Of a stretch of 64,000 nt of DNA, positions 8,797 to 18,476 are shown piece after piece (position 1 is the first letter of the stretch; each line of letters begins with the position of its first letter). Position numbers and translations under genes: made by a program. The DNA lies in the NCBI GenBank assembly GCA_034670265.1, contig JAXMNU010000001.1, positions 667,393 through 731,392 on the forward strand, written 5' to 3'. Source of the DNA: Halomarinibacterium sp034670265. GTDB taxonomy: Bacteria; Bacteroidota; Bacteroidia; Flavobacteriales; Flavobacteriaceae. The notes under the pieces were generated by a model. The model was not told the origin of the DNA, did no database searches, and saw only the letters and a program-made list of their open reading frames with translations.

Positions 8797-9378
8797 TTAA
8801 CGCTTTAAAATACGATTATGTATTTCTTTAACTTGTCTTTTGGTATCTTCTAAATTGATATTTTCGATAACAAAGCTTGCAAGTGGTATTTTTCTAGCAT
8901 CTGGCCATTGATTGTCCATTCTTGATTGTATCTCTTTACGTGTGGTTTTATCGCGTTTTAATAACCTTTCCACCTTTATTGGCTCTGGAGCAGTAACTAG
9001 TATAATATAGTCACATTCAGTATAGCTTCCATTTTCAAATAGGATTGCTGCTTCTTTTATGCAATAATGCCCTTTTTGCTTTTTTTCCCATCTAGCAAAA
9101 TGTTGTTTTACCTTTGGATGGATGATATTGTTTACTTGATTAAGCAACGCTTTATCATTAAATATTTTATCTGCAACAAACGGTCTATTAAGTCCATTTG
9201 AGTCATAGCTTTTCTCGCCCAAAAGTGCCGTAATTTTTCTACGAACTATTTTTGAAGTATTTGTTATTCGCTTTGCTTCAGTATCCGCAATGTAAACTGG
9301 GACACCAAGTTCTTTAAAGAAGCCTGCAACGGTACTTTTTCCACTTCCAATTCCACCAGTAAGTCCAACTATTTTCAA
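8797..9378 (-). CDS. coaE: dephospho-CoA kinase
   Basis: CoaE phosphorylates the 3'-hydroxyl of dephospho-CoA, the last step of coenzyme A synthesis. The 193-residue protein has the P-loop GGIGSGKS at 8-15, the DTEAKRI segment, the AAILFE motif and the RLLKRD lid. Length is normal. It is 1 bp downstream of the YbbR gene, so the two are probably translated from one message with the glycosyltransferase further upstream. Confidence 0.95.
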   Translation of the reverse strand: MKIVGLTGGIGSGKSTVAGFFKELGVPVYIADTEAKRITNTSKIVRRKITALLGEKSYDSNGLNRPFVADKIFNDKALLNQVNNIIHPKVKQHFARWEKKQKGHYCIKEAAILFENGSYTECDYIILVTAPEPIKVERLLKRDKTTRKEIQSRMDNQWPDARKIPLASFVIENINLEDTKRQVKEIHNRILKR

Positions 9379-9379
9379 A

Positions 9380-10324
9380 TTATTTAAATATTAAGAACTC
9401 AACTTTCTTTGTTTCTAAATCAATATGCTGTAAAGTTTCTGGATATCTAATTAGTTTAGGGATCATAAAACTTCCATCCTCAATTCTTTCAGAAAAATCA
9501 CAAATAACTTTAAAATCATCAGTTGTTAAGTTTCCAAAATCTTTTATAGAAACATCAAATGTAATTTTAATATTCTCTGGGAATAGTTTAAGCTTGGTAT
9601 CTTTAGGAAGATTAATGACCTCAATGGGAATTTCCATTTGCATTTGAGAAAATTGTTCTGCTTCAATTGTAACACTAACGCTTTGGGGGTCTAGTAACAC
9701 ATTTCTATTTTGAGGTTTTACTAAATCAATAGCTTCTGTAAACCCTTGAGATACCTCTCTCTTTTTAAGAAGTTGTGTGGGTATGGCAGTTATAGTATCT
9801 ATCTCTTCGGAAGGTCCTGAAATTTTTACAGAATCTGGCTTTATTAATATTCCTCCTTGTTGAAAATATCCATCTTGATACGATATCTGCGATCGAAAAA
9901 CTACAGGTACTTTCTTTGAAGCGTTTTTGTCAAGATGAAGCACTAGTTGAGTTACAGATATATTCTTTATACCCGAAAGATTTAGTTGTTTTAAAATTAA
10001 TTTATGAATTTCCTGTATTTGAAGCACTATAGTACTATCAGGTTCTTTATAATAGGTGCCAATATCAATCTGTAAAGAGGTTTTTATCAATTTATGAGAT
10101 AATAATTGAAATCCATTTCCTGAAACATCAAAAGTAATTTCTTTTACATTATCATTAGTAACAATAACCGTTTCTGGTATATTTATATAATCAATTGTGG
10201 TGGTTAAAGTAGTTTCAGAATCTCTCGAAAACTTGGTCAAAAACCAAAAAAGTGTAGCCAATAACAGAAAAAAGAGAAATGACTTTAGTTTTGGGTTAGT
10301 ATTTTTTGTGTTTTCTGTAAGCAT
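9380..10324 (-). CDS. YbbR-domain membrane protein (CdaR-like)
   Basis: A 314-residue protein with one N-terminal membrane helix (about 15-29) and an extracytoplasmic part made of YbbR-like beta repeats: two are discernible, around 80-195 and 200-290, with the alternating valine/isoleucine pattern and VKISGPSEEI turn of the family. In Firmicutes YbbR (CdaR) regulates the diadenylate cyclase CdaA; in Bacteroidota the gene is usually found beside coaE, as here. The role in this organism is not established. Confidence 0.75.
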   Translation of the reverse strand: MLTENTKNTNPKLKSFLFFLLLATLFWFLTKFSRDSETTLTTTIDYINIPETVIVTNDNVKEITFDVSGNGFQLLSHKLIKTSLQIDIGTYYKEPDSTIVLQIQEIHKLILKQLNLSGIKNISVTQLVLHLDKNASKKVPVVFRSQISYQDGYFQQGGILIKPDSVKISGPSEEIDTITAIPTQLLKKREVSQGFTEAIDLVKPQNRNVLLDPQSVSVTIEAEQFSQMQMEIPIEVINLPKDTKLKLFPENIKITFDVSIKDFGNLTTDDFKVICDFSERIEDGSFMIPKLIRYPETLQHIDLETKKVEFLIFK

Positions 10325-10333
10325 TCATTAAAA

Positions 10334-11335
10334 TTAATCAAAAAATAACTCTGGAAATTGTTGCTGTGGCTTTTTCTTTAAAATTTTTATGTAAAAAGTA
10401 GATTTCAAAAAAGCCATTCCATATCCAAAAAATTGGACAAAAACAGCAACTAAGGATAACATTCCTACATAAACACTTTTATTATTAATGCTGCTATCGA
10501 TAAATACTAATAATAAATACAATCCCAATGGTGCTAAAAATATTAGGGTAATTAGCATTGATAATACTAAAGAAAGTATGACAAAAAACACAAAGAATGT
10601 AGGAAACCAAAAAGTGAGTTTCTCTGCTTCGGGATGCCATTTATTTAATATTGGTCTTACTAAACCAAACTTTTTTACTTGTGTATAAAATTTATTCCAT
10701 GAAATTCTACGTTTATGATATACAAAGGCATTGGGTATAAATTTTGTCTTAAAACCTGCTTTAATAATACGTTGCGATAAGTCGGGATCTTCTCCGGGGT
10801 GGATTTTTGAAAAACCTCCTGTGGCTTCAAAAGCTTTTTTTGAAATTCCCATATTAAAACTACGAGGTTCAAACTTTTGAATACTTATAGATTTACCTCT
10901 AATTCCACCTGTAGTAAAAAAAGAAGTCATAGAATAATTGATAGCCTTTTGAAGTGGTGTAAAGCTATTGTGCGCTGCATCTGCACCTCCAAAACAATCT
11001 GTGAAATTTTTATTGAGAAAACTTAAAACCGAAACAAAATAATGAGGAGGTAATAAACAATCTGAATCTAAAATGATAAAGTAATTCCCTTTAGCATGGC
11101 GCATTCCAAAATTTCTAGAATCTCCTGGTCCACTATTTGGTTTACTGAAATACGAAATTTGTAGTGATTCTTTAAATTCATCCACCACGGTTTCTGAAGA
11201 AACAGTAGAGCCATCTTCTACAATAACAATCTCAAATTGAGAATTCCCTTCAACATTTAAAAAGCTTTCTAATAATTCTCTTATCTCATCAGGTCGATTA
11301 TAAACAGGAATAATGAAAGAAAATGATAATTGCAT
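10334..11335 (-). CDS. family 2 glycosyltransferase, membrane-anchored
   Basis: A 333-residue GT-A glycosyltransferase. The N-terminal catalytic domain (1-230) shows FIIPVYNRPDEI, VEDGST, the metal-binding LDSDC and a PGEDPDLSQRI acceptor motif; the C-terminal part (about 240-310) holds two to three membrane helices. It probably adds a sugar to a surface polymer or lipid carrier; donor and acceptor are unknown. It sits 9 bp upstream of the YbbR gene and just after the terminator of the large surface protein. Confidence 0.88.
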   Translation of the reverse strand: MQLSFSFIIPVYNRPDEIRELLESFLNVEGNSQFEIVIVEDGSTVSSETVVDEFKESLQISYFSKPNSGPGDSRNFGMRHAKGNYFIILDSDCLLPPHYFVSVLSFLNKNFTDCFGGADAAHNSFTPLQKAINYSMTSFFTTGGIRGKSISIQKFEPRSFNMGISKKAFEATGGFSKIHPGEDPDLSQRIIKAGFKTKFIPNAFVYHKRRISWNKFYTQVKKFGLVRPILNKWHPEAEKLTFWFPTFFVFFVILSLVLSMLITLIFLAPLGLYLLLVFIDSSINNKSVYVGMLSLVAVFVQFFGYGMAFLKSTFYIKILKKKPQQQFPELFFD

Positions 11336-11358
11336 AGCTGTAAAAGTACATAATAAAA

Positions 11359-11386
11359 AAAGCCACTCCGAAATTGGAGTGGCTTT
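11359..11386 (-). terminator. intrinsic terminator of the 1438-residue surface protein
   Basis: Perfect 11-bp inverted repeat AAAGCCACTCC / GGAGTGGCTTT with a 6-nt loop, followed on the minus strand by a T-run. It separates the large surface-protein gene from the glycosyltransferase operon downstream. Confidence 0.85.
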
Positions 11387-11407
11387 AAAATTATAAATTA
11401 GAAAAAA

Positions 11408-14400
11408 TTACTTTTTAATAACCTTATAAGTACCTGTTTGTCCATTTGAAGAAACCTTCATAATGTATGCACCAACAGATAATTTAGAAACATCTACTTG
11501 AGTAGTAGTAGCGTTAACATCAAGGTCAATTACTTTTTGACCTAAAATATTATATAAAGCTACACTTTCAATATTATCAATAGATGTAAGGTTTAATCTA
11601 TCATTTGCAGGGTTAGGATAGAATGCAAATCCTTCAATAGTATTTGCCTCAACACCTAGATTTTCACAACCTGTAAATGTAATATCAGTAATTCCACCTG
11701 TGTTCAATACGAAACAGTAATATGATTGACCTGCAACATAAGGAATACTAGCTTCTGATTGTCCTTCAACACACTGGTTATTCCAGTAAGGAACTAGAGT
11801 TAACTCATCTTCAGTTGAAGTTTCATCTGGAGCGGTATAGAATGTTACAGAGTAAATACCTGCTGGACTTACAATTGTTCCAAAAATTTCACCATCTCCA
11901 GCTGGAGTAAACTTATACCATACACCATTTGCACCAGTAATATCACAATCAGTAGGGTTACCATCCTCTGTTGTAGCTGCTGGCATTGCAACGGCTTCAT
12001 CAGTATAAGGACATTCTACTTCATCAAGATCAATTGCGTTAACAATCATATCATTATCTGGTGGGATAAGAGTACAAGACATACTTAATTCAAATGTACC
12101 TGTTCCAGTTCCAAATCCATAAACCAGAATATAATAGGTAGAACTACCATCACTAACAAATTCAACTTCAGATTGGAAGTCAGTACAGTTAGGTGAATCA
12201 TCATTTCCTGCAACACAAGTTAAGTTGTCACAATCTGGTCCAGTAAATACAGATATTTGAGTATCATAATCTGTATTTGTACTACAAGTAGAAAGAAGTA
12301 CATCTGCAGCAAGTCCAGAAGTATCTGTCCACTTATACCAAACACCAGGTGCATCAGGTGTTCCAGCAGTACAATCATCTACAGCATCAGCTGTAGCTGT
12401 AAGAGTATCTCCAATAACAGTGTCACCACAGTTAATAGCTATAGCTCCTTCACAATCGTCATAAGTGATAATTTCAACAGCTATAAATTCTGCAGTCATT
12501 AATAGGTCTGGACCTAATCCACCACCTACAGCACAATTGGCGAAAGTATCCCAAGTAGTACATGTTCCGAATCCACCTGCTGGGTTTTGCCATAGTGCGG
12601 CAGCATCATTGGTGTCATCTGCACTACTCCAGAAAAATTGTCCTGCAAGAGCAAAGTCCATATTTACAACTACACTTACCCAGTAAGTTGTGTTAGGATT
12701 TAATACTGGAGCACCTGTTGGTTCGAGAGTAAATATTGCATCACCATCACCATCTACAGAACCAGGGAAATCCTCTGTATAAACAACAGAACCAGGAATA
12801 CCTGCATTGTCATCATAAACAGTTAAAGTAACAGAACTGTTTGGATCATCTGGCATACCACCAGCAGTATAACTACCCGTAATTGTTAATGAGCAAAGCT
12901 CACCAGCATCAGGTCCAGGTAATACTACATCGTCAACAGCTTCACTATTGAAATCTGGATTATTTGGGAAGCTTTGTGCAGGTACTCCATTACCTGTTGG
13001 AGAAACATTCTCATAGGTAATTTCACCACATCCACCACCTCCGAAAGGAATACATTCTCCATCCCAGATATAAACACCATCAAATGCAGGGTCAAAAATT
13101 CCCCAGCCACCGTTAAATTGAGCAGTAGGGTTTCCAACAGCAGAAGAAGAAGTTACAACCCAGAATACAGATCCAGTTCCTCCACCATCGGTAACAGATA
13201 ATTCTACCCAGTACGTAGTTGGAACACCTGCTTGACCTGCAAAGGTAAATGGTGTAAGGTCTAATACAATTTCGTTTACATCGAAACCAAAGTTAGATCC
13301 AATGACAACTTGACTTGTTGGCACAATTCCAGCTTCAGAGCCTATAACAGCACCAGGTAATCCTGCTGCATCGTCATAATATATTACATCCACTAGTGCA
13401 ATTCCACCATTGGCAAAAATACTAGCAGTAATTTGATCTAGTTCAAAATCCTCATCTGCAGCAACAGTTACGTCATTTGCAGTTTGGAAAGCTGATGCTG
13501 ATGAACAGTTAAGACCGTTCTCGAAAGTAAAGTCATTTGGATTCTCCTCATCACAAGGGCCTCCGCCACCACCTCCGAAAGGAATACATTCTCCATCCCA
13601 GATATAAACACCGTCAAATGCAGGGTCAAAAATTCCCCAGCCACCGTTAAATTGAGCAGTAGGGTTTCCAACAGCAGAAGAAGAAGTTACAACCCAGAAT
13701 ACAGATCCAGTTCCTCCACCATCGGTAACAGATAATTCTACCCAGTACGTAGTTGGAACACCTGCTTGACCTGCAAAGGTAAATGGTGTAAGGTCTAATA
13801 CAATTTCGTTTACATCGAAACCAAAGTTAGATCCAATGACAACTTGACTTGTTGGCACAATTCCAGCTTCAGAGCCTATAACAGCACCAGGTAATCCTGC
13901 TGCATCGTCATAATATATTACATCCACTAGTGCAATTCCACCATTGGCAAAAATACTAGCAGTAATTTGATCTAGTTCAAAATCCTCATCTGCAGCAACA
14001 GTTACGTCATTTGCAGTTTGGAAAGCTGATGCTGATGAACAGTTAAGACCGTTCTCGAAAGTAAAGTCATTTGGATTCTCCTCATCACAAGGGCCTCCGC
14101 CACCACCTCCGAAAGGAATACAAGTTCCATCCCAGATATAAACACCGTCAAATGCAGGGTCAAAAATTCCCCAGCCACCGTTAAATTGAGCAGTAGCATT
14201 TCCTTCAGCAGAAGAAGAAGTTACAACCCAGAATACAGATCCAGTTCCTCCACCATCGGTAACAGATAATTCTACCCAGTACGTAGTTGGAACACCTGCT
14301 TGACCTGCAAAGGTAAATGGTGTAAGGTCTAATACAATTTCGTTTACATCGAAACCAAAGTTAGATCCAATGACAACTTGACTTGTTGGTACTAAACCTA

Positions 14401-15724
14401 ATTCAGAACCTATAACAGTTCCAGGTAATCCTGCCGCATCGTCATAATATATTACATCTACTAGTGCAATTCCGCCATTGGCAAAAATACTAGCAGTAAT
14501 TTGATCTAATTCGAAGTCTTCATCTGCAGCAACAGTTACGTCATTTGCAGTTTGGAAAGCTGATGCTGATGAACAGTTAAGACCGTTCTCGAAAGTAAAG
14601 TCATTTGGATTCTCTTCAGCACAAGGGCCGCCACCGCCGCCACCGCCGCCAATAGCTGTACAATCTCCACCCCAGATATAAACACCGTCAAATGCAGGGT
14701 CAAAAATTCCCCAGCCACCGTTAAATTGAGCAGTAGCATTTCCTTCAGCAGAAGAAGAAGTTACAACCCAGAATACAGATCCAGTTCCTCCACCATCGGT
14801 AACAGATAATTCTACCCAGTACGTAGTTGGAACACCTGCTTGACCTGCAAAGGTAAATGGTGTAAGGTCTAATACAATTTCGTTTACATCGAAACCAAAG
14901 TTAGATCCAATAACCGCTTGACTTGTTGGTACTAAACCTAATTCAGAACCTATAACAGTTCCAGGTAATCCTCCAGCATTGTCATAATATATAACATCCA
15001 CTAGTGCAATTCCGCCATTGGCAAAAATACTAGCAGTAATTTGATCTAATTCAAAGTCTTCATCTGCAGCAACAGTTACGTCATTTGCAGTTTGGAAAGC
15101 CGAAGCTGATGAACAGTTAAGACCGTTCTCGAAAGTAAAGTCATTAGGGTTTTCCTCAGTACAAGGAGCCATTCTGGTAGAACCATGATTAGCTGGTCCA
15201 TAATAAACAGGATTGTTAGCTCCTAATGCAGTAATATTACGTTCTGCAGGATTTGAGTTTCGCTTTGGAAGCTCGAATTCCTGAACTCTTTGAAGAACAA
15301 TAGGATTGTTATCTCCTAAGGCTGTAACATTAAGTTCTGCAGGATTTGAGTTTCGCTTTGGAAGCTTAATATCCTGAACTCTTTGAAGAACAACAGGGTT
15401 GTTAGCTCCTAAGGAATACACATTTTGTTCAGCTGGAACCGCATTAATAGTTTGGTTTGAAGCTGTACGATTCTGAAGTTTACCTTGTTTCTTGGTAGAG
15501 GTAACTTTTTTTGCTTTAGCAGAAGCTGCTCTAGCTTTAAGTTCAGGTAAAAGGTTTTCAGGAAAATCAACAAGACTCGCATACGAATCTTGATAAGAAA
15601 CTTGTGTTTTTTCAGCTCCCTGTGTCGCCTTAGTTGGATATTCCAACGTTGGCATACCCACACCATTCTGGCCAAAAGCCACAAAGCATAAGAGCATTGC
15701 AATTAATAAAGTAAATTTTTTCAT
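11408..15724 (-). CDS. large repeat surface protein secreted by the type IX system
   Basis: A 1438-residue extracellular protein. A signal peptide (1-18, ending VAFG) is followed by a basic, low-complexity stretch, then three 31-residue repeats around LGANNP...NSNPAE (about residues 105-180), then four nearly identical 178-180-residue units that begin ENPNDFTFENG and end in a poly-glycine linker. After these come a related divergent beta domain, a pre-peptidase C-terminal-like domain (GVWYKWT...), another beta domain, and a Por sorting domain (FYPNPANDRLNL ... VIKK). The start is fixed by the signal peptide. It is likely an adhesin or matrix protein; the ligand is unknown. Confidence 0.88.
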   Translation of the reverse strand: MKKFTLLIAMLLCFVAFGQNGVGMPTLEYPTKATQGAEKTQVSYQDSYASLVDFPENLLPELKARAASAKAKKVTSTKKQGKLQNRTASNQTINAVPAEQNVYSLGANNPVVLQRVQDIKLPKRNSNPAELNVTALGDNNPIVLQRVQEFELPKRNSNPAERNITALGANNPVYYGPANHGSTRMAPCTEENPNDFTFENGLNCSSASAFQTANDVTVAADEDFELDQITASIFANGGIALVDVIYYDNAGGLPGTVIGSELGLVPTSQAVIGSNFGFDVNEIVLDLTPFTFAGQAGVPTTYWVELSVTDGGGTGSVFWVVTSSSAEGNATAQFNGGWGIFDPAFDGVYIWGGDCTAIGGGGGGGGPCAEENPNDFTFENGLNCSSASAFQTANDVTVAADEDFELDQITASIFANGGIALVDVIYYDDAAGLPGTVIGSELGLVPTSQVVIGSNFGFDVNEIVLDLTPFTFAGQAGVPTTYWVELSVTDGGGTGSVFWVVTSSSAEGNATAQFNGGWGIFDPAFDGVYIWDGTCIPFGGGGGGPCDEENPNDFTFENGLNCSSASAFQTANDVTVAADEDFELDQITASIFANGGIALVDVIYYDDAAGLPGAVIGSEAGIVPTSQVVIGSNFGFDVNEIVLDLTPFTFAGQAGVPTTYWVELSVTDGGGTGSVFWVVTSSSAVGNPTAQFNGGWGIFDPAFDGVYIWDGECIPFGGGGGGPCDEENPNDFTFENGLNCSSASAFQTANDVTVAADEDFELDQITASIFANGGIALVDVIYYDDAAGLPGAVIGSEAGIVPTSQVVIGSNFGFDVNEIVLDLTPFTFAGQAGVPTTYWVELSVTDGGGTGSVFWVVTSSSAVGNPTAQFNGGWGIFDPAFDGVYIWDGECIPFGGGGCGEITYENVSPTGNGVPAQSFPNNPDFNSEAVDDVVLPGPDAGELCSLTITGSYTAGGMPDDPNSSVTLTVYDDNAGIPGSVVYTEDFPGSVDGDGDAIFTLEPTGAPVLNPNTTYWVSVVVNMDFALAGQFFWSSADDTNDAAALWQNPAGGFGTCTTWDTFANCAVGGGLGPDLLMTAEFIAVEIITYDDCEGAIAINCGDTVIGDTLTATADAVDDCTAGTPDAPGVWYKWTDTSGLAADVLLSTCSTNTDYDTQISVFTGPDCDNLTCVAGNDDSPNCTDFQSEVEFVSDGSSTYYILVYGFGTGTGTFELSMSCTLIPPDNDMIVNAIDLDEVECPYTDEAVAMPAATTEDGNPTDCDITGANGVWYKFTPAGDGEIFGTIVSPAGIYSVTFYTAPDETSTEDELTLVPYWNNQCVEGQSEASIPYVAGQSYYCFVLNTGGITDITFTGCENLGVEANTIEGFAFYPNPANDRLNLTSIDNIESVALYNILGQKVIDLDVNATTTQVDVSKLSVGAYIMKVSSNGQTGTYKVIKK
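13031..15163 (-). repeat. four tandem 525-540-bp coding repeats
   Basis: Units run 15163-14624 (540 bp), 14623-14090 (534 bp), 14089-13556 (534 bp) and 13555-13031 (525 bp), each starting at the Cys codon of the CxEENPNDF motif. The two last units differ at only a few positions, while the first differs more, so the copies at the C-terminal side are the youngest. The spacing between identical landmarks is 534, 534 and 540 bp. Each unit encodes one beta-rich domain plus a glycine linker of 4-9 residues. Confidence 0.95.
15190..15412 (-). repeat. 93-bp coding repeats near the N-terminus of the surface protein
   Basis: Two full units of 31 codons (15412-15320 and 15319-15227) and a partial third. 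They share LG(A/D)NNP(V/I)VLQRVQ and LPKRNSNPAE. They are separate from, and older looking than, the large repeats that follow. Confidence 0.85.
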
Positions 15725-15850
15725 AATTTATATTAATAGATTAGTTAATAAGAGTTAAAAATATTCAAAAAAAAGCGAACTGCAAAAGATTTTTATAACA
15801 AGATTTCTTTTTATTTAAAATGCGCATCCTTTTTCGATAAAAAACAAAAA

Positions 15851-15872
15851 AAAGCAGCTATATAGCTGCTTT
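15851..15872 (-). terminator. intrinsic terminator of fabI
   Basis: Perfect 22-bp palindrome AAAGCAGCTA/TAGCTGCTTT followed on the minus strand by a long T-run, 24 bp after the fabI stop codon. Confidence 0.85.
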
Positions 15873-15895
15873 TATATTTTTCAAAATAAGTTAAA

Positions 15896-16708
15896 TTACT
15901 CCATAAAGCCTTCCATAAGTGCATCACTAACGCCCATATTTGAGAAACCTCCATCGTTATAAAGGTTTTGTAAGGTTACTCTTTTTGTTAAATCACTAAA
16001 TAGTGAAATGGTATAATTGGCACAATCCATGGCGGTAGCATTTCCTAATGGAGACATTTTTTCTGCATAGGCAATAAATCCATCAAATCCTTTAACACCT
16101 TGACCAGCAGTGGTTGGCGTAGGAGATTGGGAAATTGTATTTACTCTTACTTTTTTATCTTTTCCAAAGAAGTATCCAAAACTCCTTGCAATTGATTCTA
16201 AGTATGCTTTGTTATCCGCCATGTCGTTATAGTCTGGAAAAACGCGTTGGGCTGCCATATAGGTTAAAGCAACAATACTCCCCCATTCGTTCATAGCATC
16301 TTTTTTATACAATACTTGCATAGTTTTATGAAAAGATAAAGCCGAAACATCCCACCCTTTTTGGGTCCAATCGTAATTTTGATCTGTATAATGCTTTCCT
16401 TTTCTTACATTAACAGACATCCCAATAGAGTGAAGTACAAAGTCTAACTTTCCTCCTAAAATCTCCATCGCTTTTTCAACTAGATTTTCAAGGTCTTCAA
16501 GACTGGTTGCATCTGCTGGAATTATCTCCGAACCTGTTTTTTTGGCTAATTCATTTATTTGACCCATACGCATAGCAATAGGTGCGTTTGTTAATACAAT
16601 TGCGCCACCTTCTTCATGAACTCTCTCGGCAGTTTTCCAAGCAATAGAGTTTTCGTCTAAGGCACCAAATATAATCCCTCTTTTCCCTTTTAGTAAGTTA
16701 TAAGCCAT
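15896..16708 (-). CDS. fabI: enoyl-[acyl-carrier-protein] reductase (NADH)
   Basis: FabI reduces the trans-2-enoyl-ACP double bond in the last step of each fatty acid elongation cycle. The 270-residue SDR protein shows GIIFGALDENSIAWK at the cofactor site, LDFVLHSIGM, the active-site YMAAQRVFPDYNDMADNKAYLES region with the Tyr/Lys pair, and SPTPTTAG near the substrate loop. Length is normal. It is followed by its own terminator; recN lies 33 bp upstream. Confidence 0.94.
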   Translation of the reverse strand: MAYNLLKGKRGIIFGALDENSIAWKTAERVHEEGGAIVLTNAPIAMRMGQINELAKKTGSEIIPADATSLEDLENLVEKAMEILGGKLDFVLHSIGMSVNVRKGKHYTDQNYDWTQKGWDVSALSFHKTMQVLYKKDAMNEWGSIVALTYMAAQRVFPDYNDMADNKAYLESIARSFGYFFGKDKKVRVNTISQSPTPTTAGQGVKGFDGFIAYAEKMSPLGNATAMDCANYTISLFSDLTKRVTLQNLYNDGGFSNMGVSDALMEGFME

Positions 16709-16741
16709 AGTTTAGTTGTTTTGTTATTTTGTAAATATACA

Positions 16742-18394
16742 TTAATTCAATAATTGTTTAGCATGCGCTATTGCCGATTCACTAACCGTACTTCCACCAA
16801 TCATTTGAGCAATTTCTACAATACGTTCTTCTAAAGATAATTCAGTAATTTGCGTGATGGTACTTTCTTCTCCCACTACTTTATACACTTTTTTATGATG
16901 ATCTCCTTTGGCTGCAATTTGTGGTAAATGGGTGATACTAATGAGCTGTCCTTTTTTACTCATTTGAGACAAAATTAAAGCCATTTTATGAGCGATTTCT
17001 CCTGAAACTCCCGTATCAATTTCATCGAAAATAATAGTGGGTAAATTTTTAAAGCTTGCTGTTACTGCTTTTAAAGAAAGCATGACTCTACTTAATTCTC
17101 CTCCAGAGGCTATTTTTTGAATAGGCCCTGGTGCAACTCCTTTATTTGCAGTAAAAAGTAATGACAATTCATCTGTTCCGTTCTTTCTAAATTGATCTAC
17201 TTGCTTCAAGTCGAAAAAGAATTGGGCATTTGGCAAGCCCAAATCTTTTAAATAATACTCTAACTTTTCTTTTAATTTTGGAAAAACATTCTCACGCTCC
17301 GTGTGGATTGTTTCTCCCAACTTTTTCAAAGAGGCTTCAAGTTTACTTTTCTTTTGTTTTATTTCTAAAATTCTATCATCAATTGTTTCAAAATCCGATA
17401 CTTTTAAAGCTAATTCCTCTTCTATTTTTTGTAATTCTTCAACGGAACCCACTTGGTGTTTTTGCTGAAGTCTATATAAATTTTGAAGCGTTTCATTTAT
17501 CTGTGATAATAACTCAGGTTCTGCTTCCAAATTCTCAACCGAACTCTGCATTTCATCTGCGATGTCTTCTAACTCAATATGAAGAGAATTAATGCGATTC
17601 CATAAATCTTCATAAGACTGGCTATACGCCTTTATCTTAGAAAGTTGTAGTCTAATTTCGGTTATAGTAGTTAATGAGCCAATGTTTTCATCTGCAATAA
17701 GTTGTGAAGCTTTTAGGAGTACTTCCTGGATTTCTTCAGCATTATTAAGCTTTTCATAGGACTCCTCAAGAGCTACTTGATTTATTATTGAAAGGTTTGC
17801 ATTTTTTAATTCTTCAAATAAAAATTGATTGTAATCCCATTCTTTTGCTGCGCTATCTTTCGTTTTAATGAACTTCTCAAGAATTTCTGAAACTTCGGAA
17901 TAGTCCTGCAACGTATTAGTATATTCTCGCAGATTTTTTTCGTTTCCTGCAAGTGTATCAATAATTTCAAGTTGGTATTTTTCTGAAAAAAGACTTTGTG
18001 TGTCAAATTGGCTATGGATGTCTATTAAATATGTCCCCAAAGCCTGTACTTGTTGCAATGAAGCAGGGGTGTCATTTACAAATGCTCTGGATTTACCACT
18101 GGGAAGAATTTCTCTTCTTAGAAAAGTATGGTCTTCGTAATCCAAATCTATCTTCGAAAAAACACCCTTAAGATTGTAGTGCCCTATATGAAACTCTGCT
18201 TCGACAATACATTTTTCTGAAGGATCTCGAACTACTTTTATATCTGCTCTTTTTCCTAAAACTAATGACAATGCGTCCAGTAAAATAGATTTTCCAGCAC
18301 CTGTTTCACCAGTAACAATAGTTAGTCCCGAGTTAAAATTAACTCGTATATCTTTTATTAAAGCATAATTTTTTATAGAAAGACTGGCTACCAA
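16742..18394 (-). CDS. recN: DNA repair protein RecN
   Basis: RecN is an SMC-like ATPase acting in double-strand break repair. The 550-residue protein has Walker A GETGAGKS at 29-36, two long coiled-coil arms (about 160-350), the ABC signature ASGGELSR and Walker B IIFDEIDTGVSG, then the ITHLPQIA segment. Length is normal. The order recN, DUF4835, coaBC, rpoZ, bamD, dapA is the usual Flavobacteriaceae cluster. Confidence 0.95.
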   Translation of the reverse strand: MVASLSIKNYALIKDIRVNFNSGLTIVTGETGAGKSILLDALSLVLGKRADIKVVRDPSEKCIVEAEFHIGHYNLKGVFSKIDLDYEDHTFLRREILPSGKSRAFVNDTPASLQQVQALGTYLIDIHSQFDTQSLFSEKYQLEIIDTLAGNEKNLREYTNTLQDYSEVSEILEKFIKTKDSAAKEWDYNQFLFEELKNANLSIINQVALEESYEKLNNAEEIQEVLLKASQLIADENIGSLTTITEIRLQLSKIKAYSQSYEDLWNRINSLHIELEDIADEMQSSVENLEAEPELLSQINETLQNLYRLQQKHQVGSVEELQKIEEELALKVSDFETIDDRILEIKQKKSKLEASLKKLGETIHTERENVFPKLKEKLEYYLKDLGLPNAQFFFDLKQVDQFRKNGTDELSLLFTANKGVAPGPIQKIASGGELSRVMLSLKAVTASFKNLPTIIFDEIDTGVSGEIAHKMALILSQMSKKGQLISITHLPQIAAKGDHHKKVYKVVGEESTITQITELSLEERIVEIAQMIGGSTVSESAIAHAKQLLN

Positions 18395-18476
18395 ACATCT
18401 AATTTTTAAGATAGTATTAAATACAAAAGAACACCCCTAAAGTAAGAGAGATTTAGAATTAAACCAAGAAAAGAAA

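Noticed and set aside
12257..15409. Open frames on both strands within the large repeat protein gene
   Set aside because: They are shadow frames of low-complexity repeats; they recur in each unit with the same shift and have no start signals or known domains.
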